NCBI RefSeq assembly: GCF_001894925.1
Contig: NZ_BCXD01000011.1
Span: forward strand, 62,001 to 126,000
Source: Rhodococcus rhodnii NBRC 100604
GTDB taxonomy: Bacteria > Actinomycetota > Actinomycetes > Mycobacteriales > Mycobacteriaceae
Length of the DNA: 64,000 bases
Direction: 5' to 3'
How positions within the stretch are numbered: position 1 is the first letter of the stretch; every line of letters begins with the position of its first letter. Under the pieces are notes generated by a model. The model had not been told where the DNA came from, did not search any database, and saw only the letters and a list, made by a program, of their open reading frames with translations. Made by a program: the position numbers and the translations under genes. This document shows, one piece after another, positions 8,794 through 18,135 of this stretch.

Positions 8794-9470
8794 CGCCGCT
8801 GCGGCCGATACCGCCGCCGCTCCCGGCGGTGAGCGATCGCGAGGAACCAGCACGTCGGTGCGCCGACGACGGCGATCGTCGTCGCGAGCACACGGAGTTC
8901 GACGTGGTCCGCGCCGAACGGCGCGACGAACAGCACGATCGTGAAGAACACGGCGCCGAGTACCCGCCAGTGCGGGCCGACGACGGCCGCGATCGGAGAC
9001 CAGACGGGCCGGACGGCACGCGAGATCGCCTGTCCCGCACGCCGCCACGCGGGCAGGGCCGCCGGTTCGGGCGGTGCCGGGGCCGGCCGCTCGCGCGCGG
9101 CGGACTCGCGATCGCGCCGGTCCCGCAGCGTCGTCGCGAGGTCGTCGACCGGTTCGATGCCGTCCTTCGTCCAGGTGAACAGGGCCATGTGCGCCGACCG
9201 GGCGTAGTCGCGAGCGTCCTCGGTGTAGCCCGACTGCGAGAAGAAGAGCAGCATGCGCCGCCAGTCGGCGCCGCGCGTGCTGTAGAGCCCGCGCAGATCC
9301 TCCGCGGTCGCCGGGCCGTCGCGCCATTTCACCTGTGCGGACGCACCCTGTGCGAACACGTCGATACCGTGGCCGGTGCCGTACTCGAGCGCAGTGGCGT
9401 CACGGAACCCGATCGTGCGCATGTACTCGGCCGCACTCGATTCGGCTTCCACCGACGTGCGTATGCGCAC
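8769..9470 (-). CDS. Mrr-like restriction endonuclease-fold protein with C-terminal membrane anchor
   Basis: A 233-residue protein. Residues 1-95 look like the Mrr-type PD-(D/E)XK nuclease fold: after a helix come GTGHGIDVFAQGASAQVKW, where Asp and the QVK give the D...QxK active site variant of Mrr, and a following helix (ATAEDLRGLYS). A Pro/Arg-rich linker precedes two hydrophobic segments (about 165-210) and a basic tail. The domain order suggests a nuclease-fold protein tethered to the inner face of the membrane. It could act on foreign DNA, or be a degenerate nucleic-acid sensor. It overlaps the 3' end of the TY-Chap-like gene by 25 bases on the opposite strand. Confidence 0.72.
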   Translation of the reverse strand: MRIRTSVEAESSAAEYMRTIGFRDATALEYGTGHGIDVFAQGASAQVKWRDGPATAEDLRGLYSTRGADWRRMLLFFSQSGYTEDARDYARSAHMALFTWTKDGIEPVDDLATTLRDRRDRESAARERPAPAPPEPAALPAWRRAGQAISRAVRPVWSPIAAVVGPHWRVLGAVFFTIVLFVAPFGADHVELRVLATTIAVVGAPTCWFLAIAHRRERRRYRPQRRQVSPGGR

Positions 9471-9667
9471 GATCCGTCACCCCTCTCACTCTCCGGTCTC
9501 GTGGCGACGGAGCGCGCCGCCACGATCGACGGTACACACGTCGCCGCGGCGACCGGGACCACCGCGCGATGCGGGCCGGTTGCTCGCGACGGCGAGTTTG
9601 ACGGCCCGGCGGCCCGGGTACCCGTCCACAACCGATCGATCCGAGTCGCCGAACGAGGAGGACGGGT

Positions 9668-9958
9668 ATGTCGCTGGACAGTTACGAAGGTGACGCCTCC
9701 CGCGTCACTCGCGGGCACGTCGGCACCGCGATGACCGACACCCGCGGATATCCGGGCTTCATCCTGATCGGCGGATCCTTCGCCGTGCTCGGGCTCTTCA
9801 TCGTGGCGCTCGGGTACGGATTCGCCGGATGGGCCGTCATCGCGGGCATCGCGTTCGTCGTGATGCTCGGCGGCGGCGTCACCTACGCGTTGCTCGAGCA
9901 CCGCCGCATCGTCCGGGTCAACGAACGCGAGAACCGCCCGGATCTCCAGGGCCACTGA
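9668..9958 (+). CDS. Small two-segment membrane protein (UsfY-like)
   Basis: A 96-residue protein with two hydrophobic stretches around 33-51 and 54-72 and a charged C-terminal tail (LEHRRIVRVNERENRP). The layout (short polar N-terminus, PGF/PGY before the first segment, two adjacent membrane segments) recalls the small UsfY-type proteins of mycobacteria, but that similarity is weak from sequence alone. The ATG at 9668 follows GAGGAGGACGGGT. Its stop codon falls inside a 16-bp tandem repeat. Confidence 0.65.
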   Translation: MSLDSYEGDASRVTRGHVGTAMTDTRGYPGFILIGGSFAVLGLFIVALGYGFAGWAVIAGIAFVVMLGGGVTYALLEHRRIVRVNERENRPDLQGH

Positions 9959-10011
9959 GCTGCGGGGCCACTGAGCTGCGGGGCCACCGGGCTTCGGGGC
10001 CACCGGCCCCG
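9950..10011. repeat. 16-bp tandem repeat, 3.9 copies
   Basis: The unit GGCCACTGAGCTGCGG occurs exactly twice (9950-9965 and 9966-9981), then as GGCCACCGGGCTTCGG (9982-9997) and a partial fourth copy to about 10011. The stop codon of the small membrane protein is in the first copy. As 16 is not a multiple of three, gain or loss of copies would not change the protein but would change the short spacer before the convergent amidase. Confidence 0.85.
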
Positions 10012-10014
10012 TCG

Positions 10015-11439
10015 TCACCCCAGCGGCGGCCGCCGTGTGTGCCAGTCGGTAGCGCGCTCGTAGGCGTGCGCTGCGGCGAGCACCCGCTGATCGCCGTGCC
10101 GTGCAGCGACGATCTGCAGCCCCACGGGCAGGCCCGCGGCGGAGAAGCCGCACGGCACCGAGGCCGCCGGTTGCTGCGTCAGGTTGAACGGATAGGTGAA
10201 CGGCGTCCAACTCGTCCACCGCTCCGCCGACGACCCTGGGGGAACCTCGACGCCCGCCTCGAACGCGACGATCGGCACCGTCGGCGTCACGAGCAGGTCG
10301 TAGGTCTCGTGGAACGTGCCCATCCGCAGACCGAGCGCCATCCGCCGCGCCATCGCCTCCAGATAGTCCTGCGCGCTGTAGGTGAGACCCTGCCGGCAGA
10401 TCTCGGCGAGCCCGGGGTCGAGCAGCTCCCGCTGCTGCTCCGTGAGGTGCTCGGTGGCCTTCGCCGCACCGGCGAACCACAGGCACTCGAACGCCCACAC
10501 CTCGTCCGCGAAACCGGGATCGACGGCGTCGACGCGCGCACCGAGATCCGCGAGCACGCCCACGGCCTTCTCGACGATCGCGTCGACCTCGGGATCGACC
10601 GTCGCGAACCCGAGGTCGCGGCTGTACGCGATCCGCACACCCTCGAGCGGGGCGTCCTCGGGCACCTCCGCGAGCGCCTGGACGTACGGCACCGCTGGCT
10701 GCGGCAGCGCCGACCAGTCACGCGCGTCGAAGCCCGTGACGACGTCCATCAGGGCCGCGGTGTCGGCGACGGTGCGCGTCATCGGCCCCGCGTGGGCGAG
10801 GGTGCCGAACGGACTCGACGGAAACAGCGGGATGGCGCCGTAGGTCGGCTTGAGGGTCGTGACGCCACAGAAGCTCGCCGGGATACGGACGGAACCGCCG
10901 CCGTCGGTGCCGAGGGCGAGCGGCGCCATTCCCGCGGCGACGGCCGCTCCCGCACCGCCGCTCGATCCGCCCGCCGTCGTGGCGGGGTTCCACGGATTGC
11001 GGGTGATGCCGGTGAGCGGGCTGTCGGTGACGCCCTTCCACGCGAACTCGGGCGTCGTCGTCTTGCCGACGATCACAGCACCCGATTCGCGGACCCGCGC
11101 GACGACGGGCGCGTCCTCGGGCCACGGCTGATCGGGGTCGACCGTCTTCGAGCCGCGCCGCGTGGGCCGGCCCGCGGTGAGGAAGATGTCCTTGATCGAG
11201 ATCGGCACGCCGTCGAGCAGGCTCTTCGGCTCGCCCGCGAGCCAGCGTTTCGCCGAACTGCGCGCTTCCTCTAGCGCGAACTCGTCGTCGCGCACACAAT
11301 AGGCATTGACAGTGCTGTCATGGCGGTCGATGCGTTCCAGCACCGCCGCGGTCGCTTCCTCCGGCGACACCTGCGCACTGCGATAGAGCGCGGCGAGTTC
11401 GGTGGCGGTCAACCCGGCGAGGTCCTCGAGATCGGTCAC
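10015..11439 (-). CDS. Amidase signature family amidase
   Basis: A 474-residue amidase-signature enzyme hydrolysing a C-N amide bond through a Ser-cisSer-Lys triad. The lysine lies in GVPISIKDIF and the Gly/Ser-rich signature in TTAGGSSGGAGAAVAAGMAP, with GTDGGGSVRIPASFCG after it. The GTG at 11439 is chosen because TAGGAAG lies about seven bases upstream. It is divergent from the maleate-isomerase-like gene at 11564 and shares with it an intergenic palindrome matching the operators of the GntR-controlled regulon, so it probably acts in that pathway. The amide substrate is unknown; AtzF, GatA-like and aryl amidases all fall in this family. Confidence 0.9.
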   Translation of the reverse strand: MTDLEDLAGLTATELAALYRSAQVSPEEATAAVLERIDRHDSTVNAYCVRDDEFALEEARSSAKRWLAGEPKSLLDGVPISIKDIFLTAGRPTRRGSKTVDPDQPWPEDAPVVARVRESGAVIVGKTTTPEFAWKGVTDSPLTGITRNPWNPATTAGGSSGGAGAAVAAGMAPLALGTDGGGSVRIPASFCGVTTLKPTYGAIPLFPSSPFGTLAHAGPMTRTVADTAALMDVVTGFDARDWSALPQPAVPYVQALAEVPEDAPLEGVRIAYSRDLGFATVDPEVDAIVEKAVGVLADLGARVDAVDPGFADEVWAFECLWFAGAAKATEHLTEQQRELLDPGLAEICRQGLTYSAQDYLEAMARRMALGLRMGTFHETYDLLVTPTVPIVAFEAGVEVPPGSSAERWTSWTPFTYPFNLTQQPAASVPCGFSAAGLPVGLQIVAARHGDQRVLAAAHAYERATDWHTRRPPLG

Positions 11440-11526
11440 GGAACACTTCCTAACGCCGTCGGCCCCCGCTCGGGGGCGAATTCCATCACATCTGCTGGGG
11501 ATCGACTCTCGTTCGATCGATAGTAG

Positions 11527-11538
11527 ATTGTCAACAAT
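11527..11538. promoter_or_regulatory. GntR-type operator, copy 1
   Basis: ATTGTCAACAAT, 5-bp inverted arms around CA, lies between the divergent amidase (start 11439) and isomerase-like gene (start 11564). The same core is found at 12895-12906 and 23801-23812. The form TTGTnnACAA fits the FadR/FCD branch of GntR regulators, one of which is encoded at 17413-18129. Confidence 0.75.
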
Positions 11539-11563
11539 AAGCACGCGAGAGAGCGGTGGCATC

Positions 11564-12373
11564 ATGAGCAGCAACGTCGCCCGGCAGAAGTACATCGGAG
11601 TCATCTCCCCCTACGACTTCGCGCTCGATCGCGAGATCTGGAAGTGGACGCCCAAGCGCACCGACCTCCTCATGACGCGAACGTCCCATCTGGGACTGCC
11701 CTCCACGGTCGCGATGGCCGAGGGCATCTCCGACGACCGCACTCTGACCTCCCGTACCCGCGCACTGCTCACTACCGACCCGGACGTCGTGCTCTACCTG
11801 TGTACGTCGGGCAGCTTCGTGCGGGGCGCGGACGGTGAGCGCCACATGCGCGACGTCATGCACGGCGCGGGCGCGCGGCGGGCGATCACGACGTCGGGCT
11901 CGCTCGTCGACGCCGCCGCGGCACTGGGGGTGACGCGGCTCGCCGTCGCGACGCCGTATCTCGACAACGTGACCGGTTGCCTGCACGAGTTCCTCCACCA
12001 GAGCGGGATCGAGGTCGTGGGCGGGTCGGGGCTCGGGATCGACAGCCGGATCTGGGAGGTCGATTCGGCGCGCACGCGCGAGCTGGTCTTCGCGGCCGAT
12101 CGCCCCGACGCCGAAGCGGTCTTCGTGAGCTGCACCAACCTGCGTACGTACGGATTGATCCGCGAGCTCGAGGCCGAACTCGGCAAGCCGGTCCTCACCG
12201 CGAACCAGGTGTCGGTGTGGAACGCGCTGCGGGTCGCCGGGATCAAGGCGCCCGACATCAAGCAGCGCCTGTTCCTGGAGACCCGCGGACCGCGCCGTGA
12301 ACGGCTCGCGACGGTGTCAGAGCTCCCCGTCGTGCCGGTCGAACCGGAGGACCTCACCTTCCACACCGCGTAG
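11564..12373 (+). CDS. Asp/Glu racemase superfamily enzyme, maleate isomerase / arylmalonate decarboxylase-like
   Basis: A 269-residue cytoplasmic enzyme of the two-cysteine racemase fold. The two catalytic-cysteine motifs are visible: LYLCTSGSF (Cys near residue 84) and VSCTNLRTY (Cys near 192), which is the maleate cis-trans isomerase arrangement, followed by KPVLTANQVSVWNALR. Reactions in this family include maleate isomerisation, malonate decarboxylation and hydantoin or amino-acid racemisation, so the substrate is open. The ATG at 11564 follows GAGAGCGGTGGC. It lies directly downstream of operator copy 1. Its 3' end overlaps the convergent DUF3830 gene by 57 bases. Confidence 0.85.
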   Translation: MSSNVARQKYIGVISPYDFALDREIWKWTPKRTDLLMTRTSHLGLPSTVAMAEGISDDRTLTSRTRALLTTDPDVVLYLCTSGSFVRGADGERHMRDVMHGAGARRAITTSGSLVDAAAALGVTRLAVATPYLDNVTGCLHEFLHQSGIEVVGGSGLGIDSRIWEVDSARTRELVFAADRPDAEAVFVSCTNLRTYGLIRELEAELGKPVLTANQVSVWNALRVAGIKAPDIKQRLFLETRGPRRERLATVSELPVVPVEPEDLTFHTA

Positions 12374-12820
12374 CCAGAGGTCGTTCGAGGCCTCGGCGAT
12401 CTCGTCGAGGCCGCGGACGATCGTCGCGAAGACGGTGCCCGGAACGAAGCCGAAGTCCGCGTTGAGCAGCAGGTTGTTACGACCGTAGAAGACGGCGAGG
12501 TCGATCTTGCCCTGCGCCGGAGTGTCGACGTCACCGTATCCGTGCGTCGACGGCGTGAGCTGCCACGGCGCGAACTCGAAGTACATGACGTCACCCGGAA
12601 TCGGCGTGATGGTGGGGTTCTCGAGGCCCGGCTCCTCGTCGGCGAAGGCGTCGACGAGGGTGTAGATCTCGTTGCGTGCGTACTTCGCATGAAAGGCGTT
12701 CACCCCCAGCGGAAGTGAATTCCACACCGCATCGCACGTCCTGGGCGCCTCGGCGTCGAGAAGCTTCGCGACGCACGTGACGCCGCGCCGGGTGAGGGTG
12801 ATGTCGATGTAGCGCGCCAT
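12317..12820 (-). CDS. DUF3830 family protein (cyclophilin-like fold)
   Basis: A 167-residue protein that I recognise as DUF3830-like: it opens with YIDITLTRRGVTCVAKLLD, has AVWNSLPLGVNAFHAKYARNEIY, and a PGDVMYFEF segment, as in the small cyclophilin-like beta-barrels that accompany racemase and hydantoinase-type genes. The ATG at 12820 has AAGGAG five bases upstream. It is divergent from the gene at 12939, with operator copy 2 between them, so it belongs to the same regulon. Molecular function is unknown; a role binding or processing the pathway substrate is inferred. Confidence 0.78.
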   Translation of the reverse strand: MARYIDITLTRRGVTCVAKLLDAEAPRTCDAVWNSLPLGVNAFHAKYARNEIYTLVDAFADEEPGLENPTITPIPGDVMYFEFAPWQLTPSTHGYGDVDTPAQGKIDLAVFYGRNNLLLNADFGFVPGTVFATIVRGLDEIAEASNDLWLRGVEGEVLRFDRHDGEL

Positions 12821-12869
12821 GACGCTCCTTGCGCTCGGGACCGCGCCACCCGGCACGCGGGCGGCGCAG

Positions 12870-12906
12870 TCGGTACATTGACGACCGTCGGTACATTGTC
12901 GACAAT
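12870..12906. promoter_or_regulatory. GntR-type operator, copy 2, with a tandem degenerate site
   Basis: ATTGTCGACAAT at 12895-12906 is a perfect 12-bp palindrome. The 15-mer CGGTACATTGTCGAC containing its left half is preceded 19 bases upstream by CGGTACATTGACGAC (12871-12885), a direct repeat with a single change. Two regulator dimers could therefore bind on the same face of the helix. The pair lies between the divergent DUF3830 gene and the second isomerase-like gene. Confidence 0.75.
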
Positions 12907-12938
12907 CCTGCAATCGCTGATTCTGCACCGGAGGTGAC

Positions 12939-13673
12939 ATGTCCGCCACTCGCCCGGCCATCGGGATGCTCTACCCGGGACACTCCGCGGAGGACGACTT
13001 CCCCCGCTTCGAGCGCGTCCTCGGCGACGACGTCGCGCTCCCGGTGACGCACACCCTCATGAACGTCGACGCCCACCGGCTCGAGCAGCTCCTCGACTGG
13101 GGGCGCGACGAGACGCTCGCCGCGGGCGCCGACGACGCGGGAGCCGTGGACGCCCTCGTCTGGACGTGCACGTCGGGCAGCTTCTGCTACGGCTGGGACG
13201 GCGCCCACGCGCAGTCCGCGAAGCTCGCGCAGCACGCGGGCGTTCCCGCGTCGAGCACCTCACTGGCGTTCGTCCACGCGCTGCGGCACATGGGCATCGA
13301 CACCGTCGGCGTGTCGGCCACCTACCCCGAGGACGTCGCGGAACTGTTCCGCGACTTCCTGAAGGCGGGCGGCATCGAGACCGTGCGGACGGTGGGCCAC
13401 GACGTCGTGACGGCGGCCGAGGTGGGGACGTTCGGCCGCGACCGCCTCTTCGAGATCGCCGCGTCGGGCGATCACCCCGATGCCCAGGCGATCCTGCTGC
13501 CCGACACCGCCTTTCACACCGTAGAGCATCTCGATGCGCTCGACGCCCACGTCGGCAAGCCGGTTCTGACCGCCAACCAGGTCTCGGTGTGGGAGGCGCT
13601 GCGCCTCGTCGGCGTTCCTGCCCGGTACGCGGGGCTCGGCACGCTCTTCGGCGGCTTCGCCGCTCGTGCGTGA
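12939..13673 (+). CDS. Asp/Glu racemase superfamily protein, second copy, one catalytic Cys replaced
   Basis: A 244-residue paralogue of the product at 11564. It keeps the first cysteine motif (WTCTSGSFCYGWDG) and the KPVLTANQVSVWEALRLVG block, but where the second cysteine should be it reads LLPDTAFHTVE, so Cys is replaced by Asp. One-cysteine members of the fold include arylmalonate decarboxylases, so it may decarboxylate or bind rather than isomerise. The last seven residues (GGFAARA) and the stop codon are encoded by the dispersed palindromic element at 13650, which probably replaced the native 3' end. The ATG at 12939 lies downstream of operator copy 2, with GGAGGTGAC as ribosome binding site. 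Confidence 0.82.
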   Translation: MSATRPAIGMLYPGHSAEDDFPRFERVLGDDVALPVTHTLMNVDAHRLEQLLDWGRDETLAAGADDAGAVDALVWTCTSGSFCYGWDGAHAQSAKLAQHAGVPASSTSLAFVHALRHMGIDTVGVSATYPEDVAELFRDFLKAGGIETVRTVGHDVVTAAEVGTFGRDRLFEIAASGDHPDAQAILLPDTAFHTVEHLDALDAHVGKPVLTANQVSVWEALRLVGVPARYAGLGTLFGGFAARA

Positions 13674-13708
13674 CTTTCCGGTCCCCACTCCGGAAACTCA
13701 CGCACGAC
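13650..13708. repeat. Dispersed palindromic element, copy A
   Basis: Arms TCGTGCGTGACTTTCCGG (13664-13681) and CCGGAAACTCACGCACGA (13690-13707) pair over 18 bp with one mismatch around an 8-base loop. The left flank GGCGGCTTCGCCGC is shared with copy C. The TGA in the left arm is the stop of the racemase-like gene. The right outer flank found in other copies is missing; the furA promoter begins at once. It probably also ends transcription before furA. Confidence 0.88.
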
Positions 13709-13714
13709 CATTCC

Positions 13715-13750
13715 TTGACTCGTTCAAGTTTTATGCGGGATAGTGTGACT
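13715..13750 (+). promoter_or_regulatory. furA promoter, leaderless arrangement
   Basis: TTGACT at 13715-13720 and GATAGT at 13739-13744 are separated by 18 bases and six bases precede the GTG at 13751, so transcription should begin at or next to the start codon. The spacer is AT-rich (CAAGTTTTATG), unlike the surroundings, and matches the kind of site to which mycobacterial FurA binds to repress itself. Known mycobacterial furA transcripts are also leaderless. Confidence 0.65.
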
Positions 13751-14188
13751 GTGCCCACAAGCGCGGATTTCCCCGAGCAGCTGCGGGACGTGAGGCTGCG
13801 CGTTACACGGCCCCGCATCGCGGTACTCGAAGCCGTCCATGCGCACCCGCACTCCGACACGGAGACGATCTTCACGGCCGTGCGCGAGAGCAGGCCCTCC
13901 GTGTCGCGGCAGGCCGTGTACGACGTCCTGCACGCCCTCACCGCCAAGGGCCTCCTCCGGCGTATCCAGCCCGCGGGCTCGGTCTCGCTGTACGAGGCCC
14001 GCGTCGGCGACAACCACCACCACATCGTGTGCCGTTCGTGCGGGACCGTCCGCGACGTCGACTGCGTCGTCGGCGAGCCGCCGTGCATCACACCTCCCGA
14101 TCAGGAGGATTTCGTCCTCGACCAGGCCGAGGTCCTCTTCTGGGGCATATGCCCCGACTGTTCCGAAGCGTCTCGTTCGCCTCGGTGA
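13751..14188 (+). CDS. furA: Fur-family redox/iron regulator FurA
   Basis: A 145-residue Fur family repressor. It has the winged-helix DNA-binding half (LRVTRPRIAVLEAVHAHPH; SVSRQAVYDVLHALTAKGLL), the metal-binding HHHIVCRSCGTVRDVDC region, and a C-terminal CPDCSEA that with the first CxxC can form a structural zinc site. It lies immediately upstream of katG, the actinobacterial arrangement in which FurA represses itself and katG and responds to peroxide. I place the start at the GTG at 13751 from the promoter spacing; in-frame GTG 13745 and ATG 13733 are alternatives but lie inside the predicted promoter. Confidence 0.92.
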   Translation: MPTSADFPEQLRDVRLRVTRPRIAVLEAVHAHPHSDTETIFTAVRESRPSVSRQAVYDVLHALTAKGLLRRIQPAGSVSLYEARVGDNHHHIVCRSCGTVRDVDCVVGEPPCITPPDQEDFVLDQAEVLFWGICPDCSEASRSPR

Positions 14189-16405
<2,217 letters not shown>

Positions 16406-16408
<3 letters not shown>

Positions 16409-16470
16409 GCGCTGCGCGCTCGTGAGTGAGTTTCCGGTGTGGGGCCGGAAACTCACTCACGAGTCGGAGG
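16406..16470. repeat. Dispersed palindromic element, copy B
   Basis: Arms CTCGTGAGTGAGTTTCCGG (16419-16437) and its exact reverse complement (16445-16463) form a perfect 19-bp stem with a 7-base loop. The left edge TAGGCGC holds the katG stop and the TGA inside the right arm, read on the minus strand, is the stop of the D-2-hydroxyacid dehydrogenase. It is ideally placed as a bidirectional terminator between convergent genes. Confidence 0.92.
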
Positions 16471-17416
16471 CCACGTAGCCACGCTGTTTGTCGACGACGT
16501 TGCGCAGCCCGTCTCCCGCGACGTACCGCTCGACGTTGTCGACGAACAGCTTCGCGAGGCGATCACGCCAGCCTCGCGCGTCGCCGCTCATGTGCGGCGA
16601 GATCAGAACGTTCTCGAATCGCCACAACGGCGACTCCGCCGGCAGCGGCTCCGTCTCGAAGACGTCGAGCGCCGCTCCGGCGATCGAACGCGACTCGATC
16701 GACGCGACGAGATCCTCCGTGACGACGAGTTCGCCCCGCCCGACGTTGATCAGCCGCGCCGTCGGCTTCATCGCAGCCAGGACGCGCTCCCCCACCATGT
16801 GCTCGGTCTGCTCGGTCAGCGGAGCGACCATCACCAGCCAGTCGTGATCGCCCACGTACGACTCGAGGTCGTCGCTCAGCCGCACCTCCCCGAAATCGGG
16901 GTCCCCGCTCCGCTCGCGCCGCCCGGCCCCGACGACCTCGACGCCGACGGCACGCAGCAGTCCCGCGATCTCACGGCCGATCGCACCGGTGCCCACCACG
17001 ACGGCGCTCGTTCCGGCGAGCTGCTCGGTCTCACGGTGACGCCACAGCCGGCCGTCCTGCAGCCGCAGCGACCGCGGCACGTCCTTGGCGAACGCCAGCA
17101 TCGACGCGAGCACGAACTCCGCGATCGGCCGGTCGAAGATGCCGCGCGAATTCGTCACCACCACATCGGAGTTCACGAGACCGTCGAAGAGCAGCGTGTC
17201 GACACCCGCCGCGGCGACGTGGATCCATCGCAGCGAGTCCGCTGCGGGCCACGCGGCCTCGAGGGCGTGGGAGAAGAAGTCCCACACCAGCAGGACCTCG
17301 GTACCGGGAAGCGCCTCGGCGAGCGTGTCCGCCGTCGCGTAGCGCACCTCCGCGACGCGCTCGACCGCGCCCAGACCGTCGGGCAGGTGCTCGTCGTGGA
17401 GGATCGTGACGATCAC
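16457..17416 (-). CDS. D-isomer specific 2-hydroxyacid dehydrogenase
   Basis: A 319-residue NAD(P)-dependent dehydrogenase, interconverting 2-hydroxy and 2-keto acids. The Rossmann motif VVVGTGAIGREIAGLLRAVG is near residues 137-156; the catalytic Arg in NVGRGELV, Glu in DVFETEPL, and His in ISPHMSG follow in order. The GTG at 17416 overlaps the GntR gene stop by four bases and has GGAGG upstream. It is the last gene of the minus-strand operon starting at 23771, and its stop codon lies inside palindromic element copy B. Confidence 0.9.
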   Translation of the reverse strand: MIVTILHDEHLPDGLGAVERVAEVRYATADTLAEALPGTEVLLVWDFFSHALEAAWPAADSLRWIHVAAAGVDTLLFDGLVNSDVVVTNSRGIFDRPIAEFVLASMLAFAKDVPRSLRLQDGRLWRHRETEQLAGTSAVVVGTGAIGREIAGLLRAVGVEVVGAGRRERSGDPDFGEVRLSDDLESYVGDHDWLVMVAPLTEQTEHMVGERVLAAMKPTARLINVGRGELVVTEDLVASIESRSIAGAALDVFETEPLPAESPLWRFENVLISPHMSGDARGWRDRLAKLFVDNVERYVAGDGLRNVVDKQRGYVASDS

Positions 17417-18129
17417 AGCACACCTCCGTCCCGCTGCTGCATGAGCGCCGTGAGATCGCGTACGGCGGTGTCCATGTGCTCGTGGATCGCCGCCTCGAGC
17501 TCCGGGAGTGCACCGCTGTCGAGCAGGTCGACGAGGTGCCGATGCTCGTCGGCCAGCACGTGCGGACGGTTGTAGGCGTTCGCGAGATGCACCATGCACA
17601 TGCGTGATTCGGCGGCCAGCGTCGAGTAGATGCGGACGAGCCTGCTGTTGCCGGTCGCGTCCACGAGGGCCTGATGGAACGCGAGATCCTGTTTCGCCAC
17701 GCGCGCCCAGTCGCCCGACGCGATCAGCGCGGGCATTCCGTCGACGATCTTCGAGAGCGTCGCGACGGCAGCCCGCTTGCGGGTCTTCGGGAAACCGAAC
17801 ACCGTCTGCGCCGCCGCGGTCTCCACCGCGTCACGTGCGGCGTAGATCTCGGCGACGTCGTCGGCGCTCAGTTCGACGACGAACACCCCCCGGTTGCGGT
17901 GACTGACCAGCAGCCCCTCCTGCGAGAGGCGTTGCAGCGCTTCGCGTACCGGCCCGCGCGAGACCTCGAGCTGCCCCGCGAGCGACGCCTCGCTGAGCTG
18001 CTCGCCCGGGCCGAACGAGCCGTCGAGTACCTTCTCGCGCAACTGGTTGGCGATGAGGACCGCCGTCTGCGGTGCGTCGATCGGCGACAGTGTCCTGCGT
18101 TGTGCTGCTCTCGCGGCTGTTCTCGCCAT
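17413..18129 (-). CDS. GntR family transcriptional regulator, FCD (FadR) type
   Basis: A 238-residue regulator with an N-terminal winged helix (LIANQLREKVLDGSFGPGEQL; recognition region VSRGPVREALQRLSQEGLL, residues about 28-90) and a C-terminal all-helical FCD ligand domain. The FCD metal ligands are suggested by DLAFHQALVDATGNSRL, DEHRHLVDLLDSG and AIHEHM. It is encoded inside the operon it most likely controls. The palindromes at 11527, 12895 and 23801 (core ATTGTCnACAAT) are suited to this branch and are its predicted binding sites. The effector is probably an organic acid from the pathway, since FCD domains usually bind small carboxylates. Confidence 0.92.
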   Translation of the reverse strand: MARTAARAAQRRTLSPIDAPQTAVLIANQLREKVLDGSFGPGEQLSEASLAGQLEVSRGPVREALQRLSQEGLLVSHRNRGVFVVELSADDVAEIYAARDAVETAAAQTVFGFPKTRKRAAVATLSKIVDGMPALIASGDWARVAKQDLAFHQALVDATGNSRLVRIYSTLAAESRMCMVHLANAYNRPHVLADEHRHLVDLLDSGALPELEAAIHEHMDTAVRDLTALMQQRDGGVL

Positions 18130-18135
18130 GGGTCG

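Noticed and set aside
9950-10011. Tandem repeat as a CRISPR array
   Set aside because: The 16-bp units are contiguous without spacers, and no cas genes are near.
13650-13708. Palindromic elements as simple intrinsic terminators only
   Set aside because: They may terminate transcription, but the shared sequence over the arms and flanks in six places, including loop-identical inverted copies, shows a dispersed repeat family rather than independent hairpins.
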